Shown piece after piece: positions 6,648-13,600 of a stretch of DNA of 14,229 nt. Within the stretch, counting starts at the first letter, position 1; every line of letters begins with the position of its first letter. The notes under the pieces are model-generated. The model was given only the letters and a program-made list of their open reading frames with translations. It was not told where the DNA came from and made no database searches. This DNA comes from SZUA-146 sp963922815 (GTDB lineage Bacteria; Pseudomonadota; Gammaproteobacteria; Steroidobacterales; SZUA-146): the NCBI GenBank assembly GCA_963922815.1, contig CAWUKD010000094.1, forward strand, positions 1 to 14,229, written 5' to 3'. The translations under genes and the position numbers were made by a program.

Positions 6648-6660
6648 AGAATCTGAAACT
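6642..6660. repeat. Imperfect inverted repeat over the small-RNA -35
   Basis: AGTTCCAG, 3 bp, CTGAAACT: an inverted repeat with 7 of 8 matching positions that covers the -35 element of the sigma-E-like promoter. It could be a binding site of a regulator, or the symmetry may arise by chance around the -35 sequence. Confidence 0.4.
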
Positions 6661-6669
6661 TTCTGAATT

Positions 6670-6696
6670 TATTTATCTAAAACAATGAGATAAATA
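6670..6696. repeat. AT-rich 9-bp inverted repeat upstream of the small-RNA promoter
   Basis: TATTTATCT and AGATAAATA form a perfect 9-bp inverted repeat with a 9-bp spacer, strikingly AT-rich in a GC-rich region. Its centre is about 70 bp upstream of the predicted start of the small RNA. It may be an operator or a bent-DNA/UP-type element. It could also form a weak hairpin in the polA 3' UTR, but it lacks a following T run. Confidence 0.5.
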
Positions 6697-6852
6697 GTCG
6701 ATCCATGCTGAAACAGGCCGCCCGATGGTTTGGTTGGATACCATTTGAAGACGCATTCGGGAGCTCGTTTTGCCGACCCGCTGCAAACGTCGGCCAGCCG
6801 GTACCTGAGCGGCCGCATCCTGTCTCCGGCATGCGTGCGAACTGGCGCAGCT

Positions 6853-9558
6853 TTAGTGCGCTTCGTCCCAGTTGGCGCCGCTTCCGGCATCAACCTTCAG
6901 CGGAACATTCAGACTCGCGGCGTCGCACATCAGTGAGACAACCTGATCGCGAACGTGTGACAGGTCGTCGTCGGCAACTTCCAGCACGAGCTCGTCGTGC
7001 ACCTGCATTAATAGTCGCGCATTAACACCGGATTCGTTGAGCCAGTCGTGCACTTCGAGCATGGCCATCTTGATGATATCGGCGGCCGTGCCCTGCATGG
7101 GCGCATTAATGGCACTGCGTTCGGCGTACTGCCTGCGCTGGCCGTTGCGGGCATTGATATCCGGCAGATAAAGCCGGCGCCCGAAAACGGTTTCAACATA
7201 GCCGGTTTCCTTGGCCTGCTCGCGCGTACGGTCCATGTAATCCTGAACGCCGGGGTAGCGCTCAAAGTACACGTTGACGTATTCCTGGGCCGCATGCCGC
7301 GTTATGTTCAGCTGTTTGGCCAGTCCAAACGCCGACATGCCGTAGATCAGGCCAAAGTTAATCGCTTTGGCCGATCTTCTCTGGTCCTGGCTGACCTCAT
7401 CGAGCGGCGTGTCGAACACTTCGGCAGCCGTCGCACGGTGCACGTCCCGGTCTTCGGCGAAGGCTCGCGTCAGGCCTTCGTCGGCCGACAGATGCGCCAT
7501 GATGCGCAGCTCAATCTGGGAGTAATCGGCCGCGAGCAGGGTGAATCCTTCAGGCGCAATAAACGCCTGCCGAATACGTCGGCCCTGACTCGTGCGAATG
7601 GGGATGTTCTGAAGGTTTGGATCCGAAGACGACAGCCTGCCCGTGGCTGCGACGGCCTGATGGTAGGAGGTGTGCACCCGGTGGGTATCAGGGTCCGCCT
7701 GCAGCGGCAGCTTGTCGGTATACGTTGACTTGAGCTTGCTCAGGCTGCGGTAGTCCAGAATCAGCTGAGGCAGCGGATAGTCCAGCGCCAGCTCGGCCAG
7801 AACGTCCTCTGCCGTGGAGGGCTGCCCCTTCGGGGTTTTGCGTATGATCGGCAGCCCCTGTTTTTCAAATAATATCTGTTGCAGCTGTTTTGGCGAGCCA
7901 AGATTGAATTCCTGACCGGCCGCGTTGAAGGCTTCAGTTTCAAGTTTCTGCATGATGCTGGCAAATTCGACGCTCAGATCATTAAGCATGTCGATATCCA
8001 GCAGTACGCCATTGTGCTCCATGTCCAGCAAAATCGGGACCAGCGGCCGTTCGATGTCGGAGTAGACCCTGGCCAGTTCATCGATGGCTTCCAGTCTGGG
8101 CCACACTTCCTCGTGCAGCCGGAGAGTTATGTCGGCATCTTCGGCCGCATAGGGTCCGGCGGTTTCCAGGGGCACTTTATCGAAGGTGATCTGCTTGGCG
8201 CCTTTGCCCGCGACATCTTCGTAATGAATGGTTTCAACACCGAGATAGTGCTTGGCCACGCTGTCCATGTCGTGTCGTGTGGCGGTGGAATTGAGCACAT
8301 AGGACTCGAGCATGGTGTCGTATTCGATGCCGCGAAGCTCGATGCCGTAGTTGCGCAATACGTGCGCATCGTATTTAAGGTGGTGACCTATCTTGGCGAC
8401 ATGGGGATCTTCGAGCAGGGGTTTGAGCGCATTGAGCACGGCATCGCGGTCGAGCTGTTCCGGTGCATCCATGTACGAGTGCGCGACCGGTACGTAAGCG
8501 GCGTGACCCGGCGTAACGCAAAAGGACACGCCGACAATCTCGGCCGTCATGTAGCTCAGGCTGGTCGTTTCGGTGTCGAAGGCAAAGGTGTCGGCTGCCT
8601 TGAGTGTTTTCATCCAGGCATCAAAGTCTTTTTGCGTCAGCACCGTCTCATAACGGGTTTCCGGCGCGGTAACGTCGACGACAGGGTCAATGTCCCCCGC
8701 TTCCGGCAAACCGCGAAGCAGCGTCTTAAAATCAAGCTCGGTGTACAGCGACTGAAGCGCCGCGACGTCTTTGGCGCCCACTACCAGATCCATTGGCGCA
8801 ACGTCCAGCTCGACGTCAAGCTTGATGGTGGCCAGTTCTTTCGACAGGCGCAGCTGGTCAATGTGTTCGCGAAGGCTCTCGCCAACCTTGCCTTTGATTT
8901 CGTCGCTCTTTTCGATCAGCTCTTCGACCGTGTCGTACTGATTAAGCCATTTCGACGCGGTTTTGGGTCCAACTTTGGGTACGCCGGGGATATTGTCGGA
9001 GGTATCTCCAACGAGACCGAGGTAGTCGATGATCTGATCGGGCCGCACGCCAAATTTCTCAACGACAGCGTCGGTATTTGTGACGGCGCTCTTCATGGTG
9101 TCTTCCAAAGAGACGTCGTCATTGACCAGCTGAGCAAGATCCTTGTCTCCTGTGGATACCACCACTTCCATGCCGGCGTCGCGAGCCTGCACGGCCAGCG
9201 TGCCAATGACGTCGTCGGCCTCGACGCCCGTGACCTGCAGTATCGGCAGCCCAAGTGCGCGCACAATTGAGTGGATGTAGTCGATCTGCGAACGCAATTC
9301 GTCCGGCATGGGCGGTCGATTCGCTTTGTATTGTTCGTAGTGTTCGTGGCGGAACGTGGGCCCTTTGGCATCGAAAACCACGGCGATTCGATTGGTCGCA
9401 TAGTCCTGAAACAGCCGGTTAAGCATGTTCGTAACGCCCAGAACAGCACCTGTTGGCGTTCCCTGTGAATTGGTTAGCGACGGTAACGCGTGGAAAGCGC
9501 GGTACAGGTACGACGAACCGTCAACCAGAATTAGAAGAGGTTTGGACTTCTTGGCCAT
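6853..9558 (-). CDS. polA: DNA polymerase I
   Basis: A complete 901-residue family A polymerase for repair and RNA-primer removal (E. coli: 928 residues). The N-terminal 5'-3' exonuclease shows FDAKGPTFRHEHYEQYKANR (62-81), GVEADDVIG (111-119), STGDKDLAQLV (135-145) and GDTSDNIPGVPKVGPKTA (184-201). The proofreading domain keeps its acidic residues: FDTETTSL (D328, E330), KYDAHVL (D397) and PYAAEDAD (Y470, D474), so 3'-5' exonuclease should be active. In the polymerase domain, motif A is DYSQIELRIMAHL (D678), motif B is RRSAKAINFGLIYG (727-740), and motif C is MQVHDELVLEV (H854-D855-E856). It is preceded by lptM (66-bp gap) and followed by the small-RNA region. It is an ordinary housekeeping gene with nothing missing. 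Confidence 0.98.
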   Translation of the reverse strand: MAKKSKPLLILVDGSSYLYRAFHALPSLTNSQGTPTGAVLGVTNMLNRLFQDYATNRIAVVFDAKGPTFRHEHYEQYKANRPPMPDELRSQIDYIHSIVRALGLPILQVTGVEADDVIGTLAVQARDAGMEVVVSTGDKDLAQLVNDDVSLEDTMKSAVTNTDAVVEKFGVRPDQIIDYLGLVGDTSDNIPGVPKVGPKTASKWLNQYDTVEELIEKSDEIKGKVGESLREHIDQLRLSKELATIKLDVELDVAPMDLVVGAKDVAALQSLYTELDFKTLLRGLPEAGDIDPVVDVTAPETRYETVLTQKDFDAWMKTLKAADTFAFDTETTSLSYMTAEIVGVSFCVTPGHAAYVPVAHSYMDAPEQLDRDAVLNALKPLLEDPHVAKIGHHLKYDAHVLRNYGIELRGIEYDTMLESYVLNSTATRHDMDSVAKHYLGVETIHYEDVAGKGAKQITFDKVPLETAGPYAAEDADITLRLHEEVWPRLEAIDELARVYSDIERPLVPILLDMEHNGVLLDIDMLNDLSVEFASIMQKLETEAFNAAGQEFNLGSPKQLQQILFEKQGLPIIRKTPKGQPSTAEDVLAELALDYPLPQLILDYRSLSKLKSTYTDKLPLQADPDTHRVHTSYHQAVAATGRLSSSDPNLQNIPIRTSQGRRIRQAFIAPEGFTLLAADYSQIELRIMAHLSADEGLTRAFAEDRDVHRATAAEVFDTPLDEVSQDQRRSAKAINFGLIYGMSAFGLAKQLNITRHAAQEYVNVYFERYPGVQDYMDRTREQAKETGYVETVFGRRLYLPDINARNGQRRQYAERSAINAPMQGTAADIIKMAMLEVHDWLNESGVNARLLMQVHDELVLEVADDDLSHVRDQVVSLMCDAASLNVPLKVDAGSGANWDEAH

Positions 9559-9624
9559 TAATATGCTCTGTATGAGTGTAGTTAAGGGTGTTGCCGGCGA
9601 GCGAAAACGGATGCGTGACTGAAT

Positions 9625-9837
9625 TCAGAGGTCGCCGGGCCCGTCGTCATTATCTTGTTCTTCAGCGGTCGTATCACTGGACGAAGTGGTTTCAGTCTGC
9701 TCAGAGTCGTTATCACCTTCGCCGGGCAGGTAAAGGGGGCCCAGCTGGCCACATGCGATCAGGTTGGCGCAAACTATCAACAGCCCTGCCCGCAGTCCAA
9801 AATAGTGCAACTGCCGGCGTTTGGTTCGAACTTTCAT
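9625..9837 (-). CDS. lptM: LptM-type small lipoprotein (YifL family)
   Basis: A 70-residue lipoprotein. From the ATG at 9837 it reads MKVRTKRRQLHYFGLRAGLL, a basic N-terminus and hydrophobic segment, then lipobox LIAC (C29) and GQLGPLYLP. The CG..GPLYLP motif right after the lipidated Cys is the family mark. E. coli LptM (YifL) assists oxidative maturation of the LPS translocon LptD, which links it by theme to disulfide formation (a DsbA-like gene lies 5 kb away). The remainder is an acidic Ser/Thr/Asp/Glu-rich tail (residues about 39-70) without structure. A longer reading frame to 9894 has no signal-peptide logic and overlaps the preceding gene. It begins 14 bp after the thioesterase stop codon and 66 bp before polA. 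In other gammaproteobacteria the gene lies near lysA/dapF, so this setting is less usual. Confidence 0.85.
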   Translation of the reverse strand: MKVRTKRRQLHYFGLRAGLLIVCANLIACGQLGPLYLPGEGDNDSEQTETTSSSDTTAEEQDNDDGPGDL

Positions 9838-9851
9838 GGTTAAGTCCTGAA

Positions 9852-10295
9852 TCAACGATGCTCGAGTATCGCAACCGTCAGTCGGGAAATGCAAGTCAGC
9901 CTGTCGTCATCGTCACAAATATGAATTTCCCAGACCTGGGTTGTCCTTCCAATGTGGAGGGGTCGGGCGGTACCGGTAACCTGTCCATCGGAAACGGATC
10001 GTATGTGATTGGCATTGATTTCGATGCCCACCGGATACTCTTTAGTGAGATCCAGAGTACAGGCGGCAGCGATGCTTCCCAGCGTTTCGGCCAGGCTGAC
10101 CGATGCGCCGCCATGAAGAATGCCGGCAGGCTGATGGTGCGCTGGAGTGACCGGCATGGTGCCACGGAGGAAGTCGTCACCGATTTCCGTAACGACTATG
10201 CCCAAAGTGCGTTGGAGTGACTCATTGCGCCGGTCATTCAGTCGCTCCGGATCAGGCTGAGCGAACCAGATCGCGGGTTTCTCGGGTGCAGACAT
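9852..10295 (-). CDS. Hotdog-fold acyl-CoA thioesterase, PaaI/YdiI type
   Basis: A 147-residue thioesterase of the PaaI/MenI(YdiI) group that hydrolyses aryl- or acyl-CoA thioesters. The core motif PAGILHGGASVSLAETLGS (about 56-74) holds HGG (61-63) and E70, the family's catalytic acid/base. The central helix and sheet follow (GIEINANHIRS, QVTGTARPLHIGRTTQVWEI). The start codon overlaps the stop of the carbamoyltransferase (TAATG), so translation is probably coupled. Substrate is open: menaquinone-precursor hydrolase, phenylacetyl-CoA-type and general housekeeping enzymes look alike here. Its coupling to an arginine-pathway gene does not suggest a shared pathway. Confidence 0.88.
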   Translation of the reverse strand: MSAPEKPAIWFAQPDPERLNDRRNESLQRTLGIVVTEIGDDFLRGTMPVTPAHHQPAGILHGGASVSLAETLGSIAAACTLDLTKEYPVGIEINANHIRSVSDGQVTGTARPLHIGRTTQVWEIHICDDDDRLTCISRLTVAILEHR

Positions 10296-11293
10296 TATTG
10301 TTTCAGCATTCGATACAGCACGGCCATCTGGGCCAGCATGCGGTTGCGCGCCTGATCGAGGACCAGGCTGCGAGGGCCATCCAGAATATCTTCGGCGACG
10401 CTGATCCCGCGACGTACCGGGAGCGCGTGCATAAATCGACTGTCTTCGATGGCGGTTTCATACCAGCGTTCGTCTATACACCAGTCGCTGTATTTCTGGC
10501 GGAGCTTCAGTTCGGCCTCGCGGTCAGCGTAGTTTGCCGGCGACACCCAGGATTCGGCGTACACCACGTGAGCCGCATCGAACGCTTTCGAGCGATCTGA
10601 AGTCTCCAGAATGGCACCGCCGTTTTCAGAGGCGGCGCGCTGCGCCTTGTTAAGCAAAGCCGGTGGAAGCGCATATTCATCGGGTCGCAGTAGTGTCACC
10701 CGCATGCCTCGAAGCGCCGCCATATGGAGCGTTGCCGCCGTGCCTCCATAGGGATGAGGGGAGGTGTTATGAACCCAGGACAGCACCATACGACCACCGC
10801 GTTCGGGAATTTGCGCATCGTTGAGGGTCTTCCAGTCCCCGAGGCTCTGGCACGGATGATTGATCGCGGATTCCAGATTGATCATGGGTACCGGGCAGGC
10901 TTTACACAGTTTGGTGAACACGTCCTCCCGAAGGTCTGAGGACAGGTCGCGGAAACTGCCTGGCGCGCGAATCCCGAGCACATCCGAGTAGGCGCCCATG
11001 GACGGCACCATTTCGAGCGCGTGGTGGGCCGAACTACCGTCCATTGCCCCTTCGCCGGTTTCGATTTCCCATCCTGAGCCCGACGGTCCAATGTTGATAA
11101 CCTTTCCGCCTAGCCGGGCCATGGCCGCACCCATCGACGCGCGGGTGTGGAACGAGTGCCGCAGCATGAGCATGGTCATGACTTTGCCGGAGAGCGCATT
11201 CGGTTCCGGGTAAACGTCAAGCTGTTGAGAGAGTTGCAGCAGATCCTGGAGTTGGTCTTTGGAAAAACCTGCAAGATCAAGAAACCACTTCAT
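10295..11293 (-). CDS. argF': N-acetyl-/N-succinylornithine carbamoyltransferase-like (ArgF')
   Basis: A member of the carbamoyltransferase branch that transfers carbamoyl from carbamoyl phosphate to an N-acylated ornithine in arginine synthesis. MKWFLDLAGFS at 11293 is the best start: GGA sits 8 nt upstream and the family begins MK.FL. A second in-frame ATG lies two codons earlier (11299). In numbering from 11299, landmarks are SFHTRASM (49-56; SxRTR loop), GWEIETGEGAMDG (76-88), INHPCQSLGDW (146-156), and FMHALPVRR (289-297) with the C-terminal helix LDQARNRMLAQMAVL. From remembered sequences the closest named type is Xanthomonas AOTCase, not OTCase. Three positions differ: the SxRTR Arg is His51; the specificity Glu92 position is Ala91; and the carboxylated Lys302 position is Ser300. 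Substrate is therefore uncertain. It heads a compact gene set with the thioesterase, lptM and polA. Confidence 0.85.
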   Translation of the reverse strand: MKWFLDLAGFSKDQLQDLLQLSQQLDVYPEPNALSGKVMTMLMLRHSFHTRASMGAAMARLGGKVINIGPSGSGWEIETGEGAMDGSSAHHALEMVPSMGAYSDVLGIRAPGSFRDLSSDLREDVFTKLCKACPVPMINLESAINHPCQSLGDWKTLNDAQIPERGGRMVLSWVHNTSPHPYGGTAATLHMAALRGMRVTLLRPDEYALPPALLNKAQRAASENGGAILETSDRSKAFDAAHVVYAESWVSPANYADREAELKLRQKYSDWCIDERWYETAIEDSRFMHALPVRRGISVAEDILDGPRSLVLDQARNRMLAQMAVLYRMLKQ

Positions 11294-11532
11294 AACCATA
11301 GTCCATTAATGCTCTGAGAGCGCCAATCATAGGGTCTCATCTGACCTTATTCCAGAGCCATGTCTCAGTTTCGGCATCTGTGCTCTGTTGTTGATGGCGA
11401 GCCACCTCTGAATCAGCAAATCTCGGGGCCTGTGGGCCACGAGCGCATTGGGTAAACAGGTTCTATTGAAGCGTCCGGATTTGTTCTACACTCTGGCCCC
11501 TGATCCGATTTTGACCTTTACCGAGCTGAGCC
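11294..11532. promoter_or_regulatory. Divergent intergenic region, argF' / carboxylesterase
   Basis: About 240 bp with no coding sequence. For the plus-strand esterase a weak pair TTGAAG (11466-11471) and TACACT (11487-11492) exists, but its 15-bp spacer is short. No ARG-box-like palindrome could be recognised for argF'. Confidence 0.3.
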
Positions 11533-12204
11533 ATGAGCAATTTACTGAACGCCGAAACTGTTACCACTTCCGATTCGTGCACAGCCAGCGTGATCTGGCT
11601 GCATGGGCTGGGCGCAGATGGTCATGATTTTGTGCCCGTCGTGCCGGAGCTCGGGCTTTCCGCCAGTCTCGGCGTGCGATTTGTGTTTCCGCATTCAGAC
11701 GTTCGACCGGTGACCCTGAACGGGGGCATGAGCATGCCGGCCTGGTACGACATCAAGAGCCTGGACCGACACGGCCGCGCCGACGAGGCAGGTATTCGTC
11801 AAAGTCAGGGGCAAATTGAGCAGCTTATTGCCCGGGAAAATGCCCGGGGAATTCCGACATCACGCATTGTGGTAGCCGGATTCAGCCAGGGTGGCGCCGT
11901 TGCGCTTCAGGTCGGATTGCGGCACGCGGACAAACTGGCCGGTGTCATGGTGCTGTCAAGCTACCTGACTCTGGAAGACAGTCTCGAAGCAGAGCTGAGC
12001 GACGCTAACCGGGATACTCCGGTGTTTATGGCGCACGGTACGCATGACCCCATGGTCGGCCTTGAACTGGGCACGCAGAGCCGTGACGTACTGGTGTCGC
12101 TGGGTATTGAGGTCGAGTGGCACGATTACCCGATGGCCCATCAGGTGTGTCTGGAAGAACTCCAGGATATTGGTCGGTGGCTGAATAAAGTTCTGGCGGC
12201 TTAA
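11533..12204 (+). CDS. Carboxylesterase / acyl-protein-thioesterase-like alpha/beta hydrolase
   Basis: A 223-residue cytosolic serine hydrolase of the phospholipase/carboxylesterase family, which contains Pseudomonas EstB-type esterases and eukaryotic acyl-protein thioesterases. The oxyanion loop is LHGLGADGHDF (23-33). The nucleophile elbow is GFSQGGAVA (S118). The catalytic aspartate is in AHGTHDPMV (D172) and the histidine in YPMAHQVC (H203). The length is normal and there is no signal peptide. It hydrolyses short-chain acyl esters in family members; the natural substrate is usually unknown. It stands alone on its strand, and a perfect 8-bp hairpin spans its stop codon. Confidence 0.92.
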   Translation: MSNLLNAETVTTSDSCTASVIWLHGLGADGHDFVPVVPELGLSASLGVRFVFPHSDVRPVTLNGGMSMPAWYDIKSLDRHGRADEAGIRQSQGQIEQLIARENARGIPTSRIVVAGFSQGGAVALQVGLRHADKLAGVMVLSSYLTLEDSLEAELSDANRDTPVFMAHGTHDPMVGLELGTQSRDVLVSLGIEVEWHDYPMAHQVCLEELQDIGRWLNKVLAA

Positions 12205-12214
12205 TTGCCGCCAG
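12193..12214. terminator. Hairpin at the convergent end of the esterase and M19 genes
   Basis: CTGGCGGC and GCCGCCAG form a perfect 8-bp stem with loop TTAATT, and the esterase stop TAA lies in the loop. There is no proper T tract on the plus strand (TACCGTATT). The minus strand has AACTTTATT after the stem. It may act as a weak bidirectional terminator or an mRNA 3'-end stabiliser. Confidence 0.55.
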
Positions 12215-12235
12215 TACCGTATTGATTCGTGCGGA

Positions 12236-13462
12236 CTATCGCTGTTTCTGTGCGTAGTTTTCAACCTGCTTCCAGACCCGCATCAGGTTTCCACCCAGAA
12301 TCTTTTCAATATCCTGCTCTGAATATCCCCGTTTGATCAGGCCCGAAACAAGATTCGGGTAGGTCGACACATCTTTGAGTCCTTTGGGCAGCGAGTCGCC
12401 TACGCCGTCGTAGTCCGAACCCAGACCGACATAGTCAATGCCGACCAGATCGCGCACGTGGTCGAAGTGATCGAGTACGTGCTCAATGTCGGCAAACAGA
12501 AACGGGGTCTTTTTGCGGTATTTGTCGGAAAATGCCTGGCGCGCGTCCGAGTCGTCTTTCAGGCCCAGTGGTTCGAGGTAGGCGTCGCGCGCGGTTGACA
12601 GCGCGGTCGAGTTATCGCGCGATGGCTGGTGCACAAAGGTGGATCCGAAGTTGATCATGATCACGCCGCCGTTCGCGGCCAGAGCCCTGATCATGTCGTC
12701 GTCCATGTTGCGCTCAAAGCCGGGCGTAAAGTGGCGCGCCGAGGAGTGCGACGCGATAGCCGGAACTCTGGCGACTTTCATCACGTCGTAAAATGCGTCA
12801 TCTGAAACGTGCGATACATCGACCATCATGCCGATATTGTTCATCGCCACCACCAGTTCTTTGCCGAACGGGCTCAGGCCGTTCCACCGGCGCTCCTCGT
12901 CGTAAGAAGAATCACTGATGTGATTGCTCTTCGAGTGGGTCAGAGTGATGTAGCGAATACCACGGTTATAGAAGTGCTCCAGATTCGACAGCTTTCCGGC
13001 AACAGGCGCGCCGTTTTCCATGCCCATCGGCAGCGAAATAAGCCCCTTCCTCTGATGCTCCAGCAGGTCGCTGGTGCTGGTGGCTACGGCAAATTTATCC
13101 GGCGCCTGTTCTGCGATGGCTTCGACGCCGTCAATCAGTTTGTCGGCCAGCGCCGTAGCGGTCCCGTCGGCTTCTTTCTCCGCCGGAATGTAAATGGACA
13201 TGAAGGGTGCATTCAACCCGCCTGCCACCGCTCTGGGGTAATCAAAATCGCCGCCTTCGGTGGCTTGCGTCACGTCATCGGGGTTGCTTTCCAGGCGATA
13301 CGGCACGTCAATATGCGTATCGATAATCAACAATTTGTGAGCAAGGTCCCGGCCTTGTTGTTCCACGCTTATCGAGCGCGGCGAGGCGTCCGGTCCGGTC
13401 GCGCATGCGCCCAATACTGCGGTGAGCACGCTGAGGGTCAGAACATTGAAAATACGTTTCAT
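12236..13462 (-). CDS. Membrane dipeptidase (M19, renal dipeptidase-like) lipoprotein
   Basis: A 408-residue zinc dipeptidase that cleaves dipeptides, including D-containing ones in some members. I start at the ATG at 13462, with GGA about 9 nt upstream, because it gives the lipoprotein signal MKRIFNVLTLSVLTAVLGAC (lipobox LGAC, C20). Metal ligands are visible in order: IIDTHIDVP (H50, D52), MGMENG (E149), VDVSHVSD (H218), IASHSSARHF (H239), and LGSDYDGVG (D350). It should be anchored to a membrane facing the periplasm. It lies downstream of an S9 peptidase on the same strand (138-bp gap); the two would suit peptide scavenging. The gap contains two related palindromes that could be operators. 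Confidence 0.93.
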   Translation of the reverse strand: MKRIFNVLTLSVLTAVLGACATGPDASPRSISVEQQGRDLAHKLLIIDTHIDVPYRLESNPDDVTQATEGGDFDYPRAVAGGLNAPFMSIYIPAEKEADGTATALADKLIDGVEAIAEQAPDKFAVATSTSDLLEHQRKGLISLPMGMENGAPVAGKLSNLEHFYNRGIRYITLTHSKSNHISDSSYDEERRWNGLSPFGKELVVAMNNIGMMVDVSHVSDDAFYDVMKVARVPAIASHSSARHFTPGFERNMDDDMIRALAANGGVIMINFGSTFVHQPSRDNSTALSTARDAYLEPLGLKDDSDARQAFSDKYRKKTPFLFADIEHVLDHFDHVRDLVGIDYVGLGSDYDGVGDSLPKGLKDVSTYPNLVSGLIKRGYSEQDIEKILGGNLMRVWKQVENYAQKQR

Positions 13463-13552
13463 CAGGGAGTCCTTAGTAGTCAGGGACATGCTCCAGGCAC
13501 GTGCCGTTTAATAAGCGGTGGAATTCGACAGCGTGTTTATCGATCTGTGCGA

Positions 13553-13591
13553 CCATTCGCAATGGCTACCAATGGTGAGTCATTCGAATGA
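13553..13591. repeat. Two related palindromes upstream of the M19 gene
   Basis: CCATT-CGC-AATGG (13553-13565) and TCATTCGAATGA (13580-13591) are both perfect palindromes built on CATTCG. Their centres are about 26.5 bp apart. They lie 91-129 bp upstream of the M19 start codon, in the 138-bp gap after the S9 gene. They may be a tandem operator. Confidence 0.4.
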
Positions 13592-13600
13592 GCGTCGCCG

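Noticed and set aside
7879..9270. Long plus-strand open frame of 463 codons opposite polA
   Set aside because: It lies wholly antisense to a fully conserved polA and shows no family motif. It is a codon-bias shadow.
9588..10220. 210-codon plus-strand frame opposite lptM and the thioesterase
   Set aside because: No motif, and it is antisense to two genes with clear family signatures.
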